This document shows, one piece after another, positions 16,446 to 26,653 of a stretch of 64,000 nt of DNA (position 1 is the first letter of the stretch; the number at the start of each line of letters is the position of its first letter). This DNA comes from Palsa-661 sp035535015. Lineage in GTDB: Bacteria; Actinomycetota; Acidimicrobiia; Acidimicrobiales; UBA8190. Where the stretch lies: assembly GCA_035535015.1 (NCBI GenBank), contig DATLQU010000026.1:99028-163027 (forward strand), read 5' to 3'. The position numbers were made by a program, and so were the translations under genes. The notes beneath the pieces are model-generated. The model made no database searches. It had not been told where the DNA came from and was given only the letters and a program-made list of their open reading frames with translations.

Positions 16446-17180
16446 ATGCTGGTCCTGGCGGTGGAGTCGGCCACCGATGCGGCGGCGGTGGCCGTGGCCG
16501 ACGGGGACGGGCTGCTCGGCTCGTTGACCGTGGCCCGGGGCCGGCGGCACACCGAGAGCATCGCCCCCGCCATCGAGGCGCTCTGCCGGCGGCTCGGGAT
16601 CAGGCTGAGCCAGATCGAGACGGTCGGGGTCGACCAGGGGCCGGGGCTCTTCACCGGGCTGCGGGTGGGGCTGGCCACGGCCAAGGCCCTGGCCTTCGGG
16701 CTCGAGATCCCGCTGGTGACGGCCAGCAGCCTGGAGGTCCTGGCCCACGCCGTGGGGCTATCGGGTCTGGCCGATGCGGCGACGGTGGTCCCGGTGGTGG
16801 ACGCCCGGCGGGCCGAGGTCTTCTCCGGCCGGTTCCGGCCGTCGGAGGCCGGGCCCGTGGCGGTCGGGCCCGAGCGGGTCCAGGCCCCGGAGGAGCTGGC
16901 CGCCGAGTTGGCCGGCCGGGGCGAGACGGTCGTGCTGGTGGGCAACGGGGCCCTGCGGTACCGCTCGCTCTTCGGCAGCATCGAGGGGGCCACCCTGGCC
17001 GGGCCGGCCTACGGCTCGCCCCCGGTGAGGGCACTGGCCGAGCTGTCTGTGATCCGGGCCCGGGCCGGTCTGGCGGTGGACGGGGCCGCGGTGTTGCCCC
17101 GGTATCTGCGAGAAGCCGACGCCAGGATCAACTGGGAGCAGCGGATCCCGGCGCGGCCGGGCCGGGGAGGGTCCCGATGA
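16446..17180 (+). CDS. tsaB: tRNA threonylcarbamoyladenosine biosynthesis protein TsaB
   Basis: Scaffold partner of TsaD with an ASKHA fold lacking the metal site. The 244-residue product starts MLVLAVESATDAAAVAVADG, with the family pattern VGVDQGPGLFTGLRVGLATAKALA (about residues 60-83) and VPVVDARRAEVF. Lies 3 nt after tsaE and overlaps rimI by 4 nt (ATGA). Confidence 0.95.
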   Translation: MLVLAVESATDAAAVAVADGDGLLGSLTVARGRRHTESIAPAIEALCRRLGIRLSQIETVGVDQGPGLFTGLRVGLATAKALAFGLEIPLVTASSLEVLAHAVGLSGLADAATVVPVVDARRAEVFSGRFRPSEAGPVAVGPERVQAPEELAAELAGRGETVVLVGNGALRYRSLFGSIEGATLAGPAYGSPPVRALAELSVIRARAGLAVDGAAVLPRYLREADARINWEQRIPARPGRGGSR

Positions 17181-17734
17181 TGACCGACCCGCCGGTGGGC
17201 GACGGGACGCCGCAACGGCTGGTGGCCGGCGCCGTCCGGATCGGGCCCCTGCGCCGGCGGCACCTGCGGGCCGTGGTCCGGATCGAAGAGGACGCCTACC
17301 CCCGGCCCTGGTCGGCCAACCTCTTTCTCTCGGAGCTGGCCCAGCGCTCGTCGCGGCGGTACATCGTCGGCTCCATCGGCCCGCTGGTGGTGGGCTACGC
17401 CGGGCTGATGATCGTGGAGGACGAGGGCCACGTGACCACCCTGACCGTCGATCCCGGCTGGCACCACCGGGGGATCGGGACGGTGCTGCTTCTCGACCTG
17501 GCCCGGGCCGCCCCCGGGCTCGGGGTGAAGCACCTGACCCTCGAGGTCCGGGTGGGAAACGACCCCGCCCAGGCGCTCTACCGCCGCTTCGGCTTCGCCC
17601 CCGTGGGGGTCCGGAAGAACTACTACGCCGAGACCGGCGAGGATGCCATCATCATGTGGGTCCACGACGTCGACACCGCCGACTACGCCGCCCGGCTGGC
17701 CTCTATCGAGGCCCACCTGGAGGTCGACCGGTGA
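17177..17734 (+). CDS. rimI: Ribosomal-protein-alanine N-acetyltransferase-like GNAT enzyme RimI
   Basis: GNAT acetyltransferase; E. coli RimI acetylates the N-terminus of S18. The 185-residue product has VTTLTVDPGWHHRGIGTVLL with the acetyl-CoA pyrophosphate loop, VGNDPAQALYRRFGF and the substrate-side tyrosines NYYAETGEDAIIMW. The ATG at 17177 overlaps the tsaB stop and is followed immediately by a second in-frame ATG (17180). Genomic position between tsaB and tsaD supports the RimI name. Confidence 0.9.
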   Translation: MMTDPPVGDGTPQRLVAGAVRIGPLRRRHLRAVVRIEEDAYPRPWSANLFLSELAQRSSRRYIVGSIGPLVVGYAGLMIVEDEGHVTTLTVDPGWHHRGIGTVLLLDLARAAPGLGVKHLTLEVRVGNDPAQALYRRFGFAPVGVRKNYYAETGEDAIIMWVHDVDTADYAARLASIEAHLEVDR

Positions 17735-18804
17735 ACGGGGTGGCGGGCACCGTCGGCGGGGCGATGAGCGGGGCCATCCTCGGTATCGAGACCTCCTGCG
17801 ACGAGACGGCGGCAGCCGTGGTGGGGGCCGACGGCCGAATCCGGTCGTCGGTGGTCTCGAGCCAGATCGACCTGCACGCCGCCTACGGCGGGGTGGTACC
17901 CGAGATCGCCGGCCGGGCCCATCTGGAGCTGCTGCCGGCCGTGCTGGCCACCGCGTTGGCCGAGGCCGGCCTTCACCGGCGGGCCCCCGGGCTGGCGGCG
18001 GTGGCCGCCACCAGCGGGCCCGGCCTGATCGGCTCGTTGCTGGTGGGCATGAGCGAGGCGAAGGCCCTGGCCCTCGCCTGGGAGGTGCCCTTCGTGGCCG
18101 TCAACCACCTGGAGGGCCATCTCTTCGCCGCCCTGCTCGACCACTCCGGCCCCGGCCGGGCCGGGCCCGACGGGCCGGTCTCCGACTGGCCCCTGGTCGT
18201 CGGCCTCGTCTCCGGCGGCCACAGCATGATCGTCTCCATGGAGGGTCCCGGCCGTTACCGGCTGCTCGGGGCCACCCTGGACGACGCCGCCGGGGAGGCC
18301 TTCGACAAGGTGGCCCGCTTCCTCGGGCTCGGCTATCCGGGAGGTCCGGCCATCGAACGGGCGGCGGCGACCGGGGACCCCGCCGCCTTCGGCTTCCCCC
18401 GGGCGCTGCTCGACGACGGTCTCGATCTGTCCTTCTCGGGGCTGAAGACGGCCGTGCTGCGGGCCGTCGAGAAGAACCCCGACGCCTCCAACGAGGACGT
18501 GGCCGCCTCGTTCCAGCAGGCCGTGGTCGATGTGCTGGTGGCCAAGCTCGTCCGGGCCGCGCAGGAGGTGGGTGCCGGGGCCATGTGCCTGGGAGGGGGG
18601 GTGGCGGCCAACGGGCCGCTGCGTGCTGCGCTCGAATCGGCCGGTGCCGAGCGGGGACTGCCCGTCTATCTGCCCAGTCGGGCCATGTGTACCGACAACG
18701 CCTCCATGATCGCCGCCGCCGGCTGGTGGCAGCTCGAGCACCTGGGTCCGAGCCCTCTGGACACGCCGGCCGATCCCAACCTGCCCCTGCGGCTTCTTCC
18801 CTGA
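17731..18804 (+). CDS. tsaD: tRNA N6-adenosine threonylcarbamoyltransferase TsaD
   Basis: Transfers the threonylcarbamoyl group to A37 of tRNA. The ASKHA-fold signature ILGIETSCDETAAAVV, the metal-ligand motif NHLEGHLFAALL and PLVVGLVSGGHSMIV, plus GGGVAANGPLR and CTDNASMIAAAGW, are intact. GTG 17731 overlaps the rimI stop; ATG 17764, 11 codons later, is an equally plausible start because ILGIETSCDE follows it at once. Last gene of the overlapping run before groES. Confidence 0.96.
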   Translation: MNGVAGTVGGAMSGAILGIETSCDETAAAVVGADGRIRSSVVSSQIDLHAAYGGVVPEIAGRAHLELLPAVLATALAEAGLHRRAPGLAAVAATSGPGLIGSLLVGMSEAKALALAWEVPFVAVNHLEGHLFAALLDHSGPGRAGPDGPVSDWPLVVGLVSGGHSMIVSMEGPGRYRLLGATLDDAAGEAFDKVARFLGLGYPGGPAIERAAATGDPAAFGFPRALLDDGLDLSFSGLKTAVLRAVEKNPDASNEDVAASFQQAVVDVLVAKLVRAAQEVGAGAMCLGGGVAANGPLRAALESAGAERGLPVYLPSRAMCTDNASMIAAAGWWQLEHLGPSPLDTPADPNLPLRLLP

Positions 18805-18855
18805 CGATCTCCCGTGGACGGGCCGGGCGCGGTTGCCGCGGGGTCCGAGGCCCGC

Positions 18856-18887
18856 TATCGTTAGCACTCGCAAGGTTAGAGTGCTAA
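18856..18887 (+). promoter_or_regulatory. CIRCE operator (18861-18887) overlapping a -10 box, upstream of groES
   Basis: Perfect CIRCE: TTAGCACTC (18861-18869), a 9-nt spacer and GAGTGCTAA (18879-18887). This is the binding site of the heat-shock repressor HrcA, whose gene is not in the window. A TATCGT -10 candidate (18856-18861) touches the left arm, so HrcA would block polymerase directly. AGGAGG at 18895-18900 then serves groES. Confidence 0.95.
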
Positions 18888-18909
18888 TGCCCACAGGAGG
18901 CTCGTCAGT

Positions 18910-19206
18910 ATGAAGCTCCACCCCCTCGAGGACCGGATTGTCGTTCGTCCCGGTGAGTCCGAGGAGACCACAGCCTCAGGGCTGGTCATCCCCGACACCG
19001 CCAAAGAGAAGCCACAGCAGGGCGAAGTTCTCGCCGCCGGACCCGGTCGTCGCGCCGAGACCTCGGGCGAGCTCATTCCCATCGATGTCAAGGTCGGTGA
19101 CACCGTCGTCTACTCCAAGTACGGCGGAACCGAGATCACGATCGACGGCGAGGACCTTCTGATCCTCTCCGGTCGTGACGTCCTTGCCAAAGTCCTGAAG
19201 AAGTAG
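18910..19206 (+). CDS. groES: Co-chaperonin GroES
   Basis: Heptameric lid of the GroEL chamber. The 98-residue product begins MKLHPLEDRIVVRPGESEET and contains the mobile loop and IDVKVGDTVVYSKYGGTEI; the end is VLAKVLKK. An optimal AGGAGG lies upstream. Controlled by the CIRCE element just before it and cotranscribed with groEL 6 nt downstream. Confidence 0.98.
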   Translation: MKLHPLEDRIVVRPGESEETTASGLVIPDTAKEKPQQGEVLAAGPGRRAETSGELIPIDVKVGDTVVYSKYGGTEITIDGEDLLILSGRDVLAKVLKK

Positions 19207-19212
19207 TCGCCC

Positions 19213-20871
<1,659 letters not shown>

Positions 20872-20924
20872 CCGGTCTCGGCCGGACCGCCCCCGGGCGG
20901 ACCCGGTGACCAGATGAACGATGC

Positions 20925-20946
20925 GGCCGGGCCTTCGGGCCCGGCC
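20925..20946 (+). terminator. groEL 3' hairpin terminator
   Basis: Perfect 9-bp GC-rich stem closed by a TTCG tetraloop (5' arm 20925-20933, 3' arm 20938-20946), 53 nt after the groEL stop. The expected T tract is absent because a group II intron begins about 10 nt downstream, possibly having displaced it. Confidence 0.75.
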
Positions 20947-21690
20947 GTCGTCGCGGGTACGCCCAGCAGTCTCGATGACGAGGAGGTGAGAGTCCTTCCC
21001 GAGCTTTGGCCGTTGAAGTTCGAGTAGCCGATGCCCAGGGCGTCCGGGTGACCGGGGGTCTGAAGGGGGCGGAGGCAAAGCCGTGGGCCGGAACGAAAGT
21101 GAACCGCTGGAAGGCCTCCTGATGTGGCGACCGAGTTCGCAGCAGAGAAGCCGATGACCCCACCGCCTGGGCGTGTATGCGCCGCAACAGGAACGGTCCT
21201 TTGACGGTGGGGGCATCAGGGGGTGGTTGCGGCCGGCAGGCGGCGACAACGCCATCGGGATGATCTGGGGAGACCTCGTAGGGTCCGAGCATTTCCGTGG
21301 TGCGCCCACGTGCCAGTCAGCGACTGGCGGCCGGTGGTCCAGGTGTGGCCCGGTCGGTGGGGGCGGCCCGGTCGGTAGGCGGTGCGATAACCCGCTAGGG
21401 GAAACGCCAGCCGACGCCCTCCGAGGAGTCAGACGGCTCGTAGTAGTGCCGAAGGTGGGGTAATGCCCACTGACCCCCCGCCTGGTCGGGGGGCGGTCCG
21501 GGTCCTGCGAGGGATCCGGTGTCCGGCGAAGGGGCCGACCGAGACCAAGCCTTGAAGCCAAGCACCACGTCACCGGGAAGTGCGGGACCAGCCCCCGACC
21601 GCCGAGCGGGAGGAAGAAGAAGGGGTCTGGCGGTCCAGCCGGTGGCACGGGGTGAGGAGAGAGGCTGAGAGAGCAAGGAGGTGCTGGTCA

Positions 21691-22851
21691 ATGAGCCAGC
21701 TCTTGGAGGCCATTGCCGACGAAGCCAACCTGGCGGCCGCTTGGACGAAGGTCCGGGCCAACGCCGGGGCGGCCGGAGTCGACGGTCAGACGATCGCCGC
21801 CTTCTCTGCCGACGAGGAGCACCAACTGGCCTCGCTGCGGCGGAGGTTGCTGTCGGCGGAGCGCTACGTGCCGCCGCCGGTGCGGCGGGTCGAGATCCCG
21901 AAGCCCGACGGGCGCAAACGCCCGCTCGGGATTCCCACCGTTGCCGATCGGGTGGTCCAGCAGGCCACCGTGCAGGTGATCGGGCCGATGTTCGAAGCCC
22001 GGTTTCTACCCTGCAGCTTCGGCTACCGCCCGGGCCGAGGTGCCCAACAGGCGGTGTGGTGGGTGCGGGAGGCGATCCGTCGTGGCGATCACTGGGTGGC
22101 CGAGTTCGACATCGTGGGTTTCTTTGACAATCTCCGCCATGCCCGGCTGTTGCGGGAGGTGGCCAAGGTGGTCGATGACCCCGAGGTGATCGGCCTCGTC
22201 CGCCGCTGGCTGCGGGCCGGTGTGCTCACCGAGGCGGGAGTTCAGTCCCGTTGGGCGGGCACGCCCCAAGGCGGGGTCATCTCCCCGCTCCTGGCCAACA
22301 TCTACCTCCACCGGCTCGACAGTGAGGTGCGGGCAGCCGGTTTCCGGCTGATCCGCTATGCCGACGACTTCGTGATCCTGGCCAATCGACGCTGGAAGGT
22401 CGAGGCCGCTGATCGCCTGGTGCGAGCCATCCTGGCCGACATCGGGCTGGAGGTGGCCGAGGCTAAGTCCGGCATCGTGGCTGTGCGTGACGGGTTCGAG
22501 TTCCTGGGGTTCACCTTCCACGGGAGGTTCCTTCGACCCCGACCCCGAGCGTTAGCCAGTTTCAAAGACGAGGTGCGCAGACGCACCCGGCGGCTGGCGC
22601 CGGTTCCCCTGCGAACGATGATCGAGCAGCTCAATCCCACTATTCGGGGTTGGGGCAACTACTACAAGGTTGGCGACGTGACGTCGCTGTTCGAGGATCT
22701 CGACCAGTGGATCCGCATGCGGCTGCGGTCGAAGGTCATACGCCGACGCGCCACGGCCCTCTCCAACGCCAAGATGCCCAACCGCGTCTTGCAGGGACTG
22801 GGCCTCGTGAGCCTCGACGACCTCCGTCGTGCTTATCTCTCGCCCGCTTGA
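21691..22851 (+). CDS. ltrA: Group II intron-encoded reverse transcriptase/maturase
   Basis: Multifunctional intron protein: reverse transcription and maturase-assisted splicing. The ATG at 21691 follows AAGGAGGTG closely. The 386-residue protein shows RT0-RT7 blocks: AGAAGVDGQTI, IPKPDGRKRPLGIPTVADR, SFGYRPGRGAQQA, the first catalytic region EFDIVGFFDN, TPQGGVISPLLANIYL and the active-site YADD (LIRYADDFVIL). A maturase domain X/GIIM region follows (MIEQLNPTIRGWGNYYK). It ends at RRAYLSPA with no HNH endonuclease domain, so retrohoming would use an endonuclease-independent route. No frameshift is seen; the element may be active. Confidence 0.93.
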   Translation: MSQLLEAIADEANLAAAWTKVRANAGAAGVDGQTIAAFSADEEHQLASLRRRLLSAERYVPPPVRRVEIPKPDGRKRPLGIPTVADRVVQQATVQVIGPMFEARFLPCSFGYRPGRGAQQAVWWVREAIRRGDHWVAEFDIVGFFDNLRHARLLREVAKVVDDPEVIGLVRRWLRAGVLTEAGVQSRWAGTPQGGVISPLLANIYLHRLDSEVRAAGFRLIRYADDFVILANRRWKVEAADRLVRAILADIGLEVAEAKSGIVAVRDGFEFLGFTFHGRFLRPRPRALASFKDEVRRRTRRLAPVPLRTMIEQLNPTIRGWGNYYKVGDVTSLFEDLDQWIRMRLRSKVIRRRATALSNAKMPNRVLQGLGLVSLDDLRRAYLSPA

Positions 22852-22867
22852 GGGCGCAGTCTTGGGT

Positions 22868-22900
22868 GAGCCGGATGCGGTAGTGCCGCAAGTCCGGTTC
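22868..22900 (+). ncRNA. Group II intron domain V
   Basis: Catalytic core hairpin, starting GAGCCGGATGCGG and closing with CCGCAAGTCCGGTTC. The near-universal 33-34 nt domain V lies 16 nt after the maturase stop, where it should be. It is the strongest single piece of evidence that the element is a group II intron rather than a free-standing reverse transcriptase. Confidence 0.88.
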
Positions 22901-22971
22901 TAACGGGGGGCGCCTGGGGGCAACTCCAGGCGCCTACCCACTGCGGGGCCGGATCGGCCGGCAGGCCCGAA

Positions 22972-22977
22972 TACGGT
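22972..22977 (+). promoter_or_regulatory. -10 box of a probable leaderless Nudix-gene promoter
   Basis: TACGGT ends 7 nt before ATG 22985. It starts immediately 3' of the group II intron, so the first gene after the insertion keeps its own promoter. Confidence 0.45.
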
Positions 22978-22984
22978 GAACGAG

Positions 22985-23770
22985 ATGGAGGGGATCGAGC
23001 CGGGCCGCGCCGACGCCGGATCCGCCGCCGCTCCCGTCCCCCGCGAAGGCGGCCGGCAGGTGATCCCCCGGCCCCCGACGGCACGGGCCGGGTCGGTCGC
23101 CCCCTGGGCGGCCTTCGCCCCGGGGCGGCGCCGGGCCCTCACCACCGACCGGGTGCGCGGGGCGCTGTCGTCGGGGCGCGAGATTCCGGCCACCGGTCGG
23201 CGGCTGCCGCCCGACGGTTTTCCGATCCTGCAGTCACCGGCGGCCGTGCTGGTCCCGTTGTTCGACGAGGGGGGCGAGGCTCGGGTGATCCTGACCCGGC
23301 GGGCCGCCCATCTCCGGGCGCACCGCGGCGAAGTCAGCTTCCCCGGGGGCCGGATGGACGAAGGGGAGACCCCCGAGGCGGGGGCGCTGCGCGAGGCGGC
23401 CGAGGAGATCGGCCTCGATCCCGGACCGGTGGAGACGGTGGGCCGGCTCACGCCGGTGACGACCTTCGCGTCGGGCAGCACCATCACCCCCGTGGTGGGC
23501 CTCCTGCCCCGACGTCCGGGTCTGGTGGCCAGTCCCCACGAGGTCGAGCACGTCTTCGACGTGGCCCTGGCCGAACTGGCCGATCCGTCGATCTTCCGCG
23601 AGGAGTGGTGGGCGGTGCCGGGGAGGGGTCCCGGCGTGGTCCCCGGGAGCAGCCCCGACGATGCCATGGTGCCCTTCCCCGTCTGGTTCTTCGAACTGCC
23701 CGACGACACCGTCTGGGGGGCCACGGCCCGGATGCTCGTCGATCTCCTGCGTCTGGTCCTCGAGGTCTGA
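22985..23770 (+). CDS. CoA-pyrophosphatase-type Nudix hydrolase
   Basis: Predicted to hydrolyse CoA or its derivatives at the pyrophosphate. Two linked signatures support this: the NUDT7/8-type CoA motif VILTRRAAHLRAHRGEVSFPGG, and a complete Nudix box GRMDEGETPEAGALREAAEEIGLD just after it. The N-terminal 80 residues are low-complexity and probably disordered. Start choice: ATG 22985 sits 7 nt after a TACGGT -10 box, like other leaderless genes here; GTG 22976 would overlap that box. This adds resolution but not certainty. Confidence 0.88.
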   Translation: MEGIEPGRADAGSAAAPVPREGGRQVIPRPPTARAGSVAPWAAFAPGRRRALTTDRVRGALSSGREIPATGRRLPPDGFPILQSPAAVLVPLFDEGGEARVILTRRAAHLRAHRGEVSFPGGRMDEGETPEAGALREAAEEIGLDPGPVETVGRLTPVTTFASGSTITPVVGLLPRRPGLVASPHEVEHVFDVALAELADPSIFREEWWAVPGRGPGVVPGSSPDDAMVPFPVWFFELPDDTVWGATARMLVDLLRLVLEV

Positions 23771-23889
23771 CGCCGCCGCCGCCGACGACATCCTGGCGCC
23801 GCGGGGCCGTCCGCCACGGACGGTAACGTGGAAGGACGCTGGCGGGCGACGGCGGGCGGGCACGACGGCGTTTCCGAGGAGGCATCCAG

Positions 23890-25053
23890 GTGGCAGAGAT
23901 CGAGATCGGCATCTACAAGTCGGGTCGCCAGGCCTACGGGTTCGACGACATCGCCATCGTCCCCAGCCGCCGGACGCGTGACCCCGAGGATGTCGACATC
24001 TCGTGGGAGATCGACGCCTTCCGCTTCGAGCTCCCGCTCATGGCCGCGGCCATGGACGGCGTGGTGAGCCCCCGGACGGCGATCGAGATCGGCCGGCTCG
24101 GCGGCCTGGCCGTGCTCAATCTCGAAGGCCTCTGGACCCGCTACGAAGATCCCGACTCGCTGTTCGAGGAGATCTCCAAGCTCGACGACGAGAAGGCGAC
24201 GGCCCGGATGCAGCAGATGTATCTGGAGCCGATCAAGCCGGAGCTGGTGACCGAGCGGATCCGCGAGATCAACGCCGCCGGGGTCGTCTCCTGCGCGTCG
24301 GTCACCCCACAGCGGACCACGGGGCTGGCCCCCGCCATCCTGGCCGGCGAGCTCGACATGCTCGTCATCCAGGGCACCGTGGTCTCGGCCGAACACGTCT
24401 CGAAGACGGTGGAACCGCTCAACCTGAAGAAGTTCATCCGGGAATTCGACCTGCCCGTGATCGTGGGTGGCTGCGCCTCGTACCAGGCCGCTCTCCACCT
24501 GATGCGGACGGGCGCCGTGGGCGTGCTCGTGGGGGTGGGACCCGGCAACGCCTGCACCACCCGCGGTGTCCTCGGTATCGGCGTCCCCCAGGCCACGGCC
24601 ATCGCCGACGTGGCCGGCGCCCGGATGCGGCACCTGGATGAGACGAACGTCTACGTCCATGTCATCGCCGACGGGGGGATGAGCCGCGGTGGCGATATCG
24701 CCAAGGCCATCGCCTGCGGTGCCGACGCCGTCATGCTCGGGTCGCCTCTGTCCTCGGCCCAGGAGGCGCCCGGACTCGGCTACCACTGGGGTATGGCCAC
24801 CTTCCACCCCACCCTGCCGCGCGGCGCCCGGGTCCGGACCACGGTCCGGGGCAACATGCAGGAGATCCTCCTCGGCCCGGCCCACGAGAACGACGGTCGG
24901 ATGAACCTCTTCGGAGCCCTGCGGACATCGATGGCCACCTGTGGCTACCAGTCGGTGAAGGAGTTCCAGAAGGCGGAGGTGATGATCGCGCCGGCGCTGC
25001 AGACCGAGGGCAAGGCGCTGCAGCGCTCCCAAGGTGTGGGGATGGGTCGCTGA
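23890..25053 (+). CDS. guaB3: GuaB3 family IMP dehydrogenase-related protein
   Basis: TIM-barrel protein of the IMPDH/GMP reductase family, 387 residues, without the CBS pair of full-length GuaB. Seen: KSGRQAYGFDDIAIVPSRRT, the active loop GVGPGNACTTRGVLGIGVPQ carrying the catalytic Cys-Thr-Thr, then HVIADGGMSRGGDIAKAIACGADAVMLGSPLS (IMP phosphate site), and a C-terminal QSVKEFQKAEVMIAPALQTEGK. The GTG start follows a good GAGGAGG. Its place before guaA suggests a role in GMP supply. Whether it acts as an IMPDH or otherwise cannot be decided from sequence; no classical guaB is in the window. Confidence 0.9.
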   Translation: MAEIEIGIYKSGRQAYGFDDIAIVPSRRTRDPEDVDISWEIDAFRFELPLMAAAMDGVVSPRTAIEIGRLGGLAVLNLEGLWTRYEDPDSLFEEISKLDDEKATARMQQMYLEPIKPELVTERIREINAAGVVSCASVTPQRTTGLAPAILAGELDMLVIQGTVVSAEHVSKTVEPLNLKKFIREFDLPVIVGGCASYQAALHLMRTGAVGVLVGVGPGNACTTRGVLGIGVPQATAIADVAGARMRHLDETNVYVHVIADGGMSRGGDIAKAIACGADAVMLGSPLSSAQEAPGLGYHWGMATFHPTLPRGARVRTTVRGNMQEILLGPAHENDGRMNLFGALRTSMATCGYQSVKEFQKAEVMIAPALQTEGKALQRSQGVGMGR

Positions 25054-25108
25054 AGACCCTCCCGCGCCCGGCCCGCTTCGGTTCCCCGTCCCCCAGCGCC
25101 ACGGCGTC

Positions 25109-26653
25109 ATGACCGACGACCTGGAGACCGTCCTCGTCGTCGACTTCGGCGCCCAGTACGCCCAGCTGATCGCCCGCCGGGTGCGCGAGGCGCGTGTCTA
25201 CTCGGAGATCGTCCGCCACGACATCACCGTCGAGGAACTGGCGGCGCGCCGGCCCAAGGGGATCATCCTGTCGGGGGGACCGGAGTCGGTCCACGCCGAG
25301 TGGGCGCCGCTGCTCGACCGCGGCATCTACGACCTCGGGGTACCCATTCTCGGCATCTGTTACGGCGCCCAGCTCCTCTGCGCCCAACTGGGGGGCACCG
25401 TCACCCGGACAGGACGCGGTGAGTACGGACGGACCCCACTGCGCCGGACGGGAAGCTCCCCGCTGTTTGCCGACTGGCCGCCGGACGCCGACGCTGACGT
25501 CTGGATGAGCCACGCCGACTCCATCACCGAAGTCCCCCCGGGCTTCGTGGTCACGGCGTCGTCGCCCGACGCCCCGGTGGCCGCGCTGGAGGACACCGAG
25601 CGCCGGCTGCTCGGTGTGCAGTTCCACCCCGAGGTGCAGCACACCCACCGGGGCCAGGAACTACTCGAGCGCTTTCTCTTCGACATCTGCGGAGCCCGTC
25701 CCAGTTGGACCCATACCAACATCATCGAGTCGTCGGTGGATGCCGTCCGGGCCCAGGTGGCCGGCGCCCGGGTGCTCTGTGCACTGTCCGGCGGCGTCGA
25801 CTCGGCCGTGGCCGCCGCCCTCGTCCACCGGGCCATCGGCGGCCAGTTGACCTGTGTCTTCGTCGACACCGGCCTGATGCGCTCGGGTGAGGCCGATCAG
25901 GTGGAGGAGACCTTCCGCAGCCAGTTCCATGTCGACCTGATCCACGTGAAGGCGGTCGACCGCTTCTTCGGCGTGCTCGCCGGGCTGACCGATCCCGAGG
26001 AAAAGCGCAAGGCCATCGGGGAGACGTTCATCCGGGTGTTCGAAGAGGTGGCCCGCGACGTCGAGGACGCCCGCTTTCTGGTCCAGGGGACCCTCTATCC
26101 CGACGTCATCGAATCGGGGACGAAGGATGCGGCCAACATCAAGTCGCACCACAACGTGGGCGGCCTGCCGAAGGACATGGCCTTCGATCTGGTGGAGCCC
26201 CTGCGGCAGTTGTTCAAAGACGAGGTCCGCGCCGTGGGCGAGGAGCTCGGACTCCCCGAAGAGATCGTCTGGCGCCAGCCCTTCCCCGGCCCGGGCCTGG
26301 CTGTCCGCATCATCGGGGAGGTCACTCCCGAGAGAGCCGAGATCCTCCGGGCGGCCGACGGCATCGTGGTCGAAGAGATTCGCAGGGCGGGGCTCTACCG
26401 GCATCTGTGGCAGAGCTTCGCCGTCCTGCCGGCGGTCAGGACCGTCGGCGTCATGGGCGACGGCCGTACCTACGCGTACCCGATCGTCATCCGCGCCGTC
26501 ACCTCCGACGACGCCATGACCGCCGACTGGGCCCGCCTGCCGTACGAGCTCTTGGAACGTCTGTCCTCGCGCATCATCAACGAGGTGGACGGCGTCAACC
26601 GGGTGGCCCTCGACATCACGTCGAAGCCCCCGGGCACCATTGAGTGGGAGTGA
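25109..26653 (+). CDS. guaA: GMP synthase (glutamine-hydrolyzing)
   Basis: Aminates XMP to GMP using glutamine and ATP. The class I amidotransferase domain (about residues 1-195) has the catalytic Cys in GICYGAQLLCAQLGG and the His/Glu pair in GVQFHPEVQHTHRG. The ATP-pyrophosphatase P-loop is ALSGGVDSAVAAALV (about 225), and the dimerisation domain ends ITSKPPGTIEWE. ATG 25109 gives the standard MTDDLETVLVVDFGAQYAQL start; the upstream in-frame ATG would extend into guaB3. 514 residues, normal. Confidence 0.98.
   Translation: MTDDLETVLVVDFGAQYAQLIARRVREARVYSEIVRHDITVEELAARRPKGIILSGGPESVHAEWAPLLDRGIYDLGVPILGICYGAQLLCAQLGGTVTRTGRGEYGRTPLRRTGSSPLFADWPPDADADVWMSHADSITEVPPGFVVTASSPDAPVAALEDTERRLLGVQFHPEVQHTHRGQELLERFLFDICGARPSWTHTNIIESSVDAVRAQVAGARVLCALSGGVDSAVAAALVHRAIGGQLTCVFVDTGLMRSGEADQVEETFRSQFHVDLIHVKAVDRFFGVLAGLTDPEEKRKAIGETFIRVFEEVARDVEDARFLVQGTLYPDVIESGTKDAANIKSHHNVGGLPKDMAFDLVEPLRQLFKDEVRAVGEELGLPEEIVWRQPFPGPGLAVRIIGEVTPERAEILRAADGIVVEEIRRAGLYRHLWQSFAVLPAVRTVGVMGDGRTYAYPIVIRAVTSDDAMTADWARLPYELLERLSSRIINEVDGVNRVALDITSKPPGTIEWE

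Larger units (their letters stand above)
20957..22941 (+). mobile_element. Group II intron (ribozyme plus maturase ORF), boundaries approximate
   Basis: A retrotransposing ribozyme. The 5' end is placed at GTACG (20957), a one-base variant of the GUGYG consensus. Domain I features follow (AGGTGAGAGTCC, GGGTCTGAAGG, GGCAAAGCC and GGAACGAAAGTGAAC between 20980 and 21105). The maturase ORF occupies 21691-22851. Domain V is at 22868-22900. Domain VI is a stem (GGCGCCTGG paired with CCAGGCGCC) with a likely branch-point A at 22936, ending near 22941. The insertion lies directly after the groEL terminator hairpin, a habit known for class C introns, but I did not establish the class. The long non-coding stretch 20957-21690 is intron RNA, so small ORFs there were not called. 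Confidence 0.85.

Noticed and set aside
21173..21463. 96-residue forward ORF inside the intron leader
   Set aside because: Lies in structured intron RNA upstream of the maturase, no ribosome site, no similarity.
22900..25110. 736-residue reverse ORF over the Nudix and guaB3 genes
   Set aside because: Antisense shadow; sense frames have complete family motifs.
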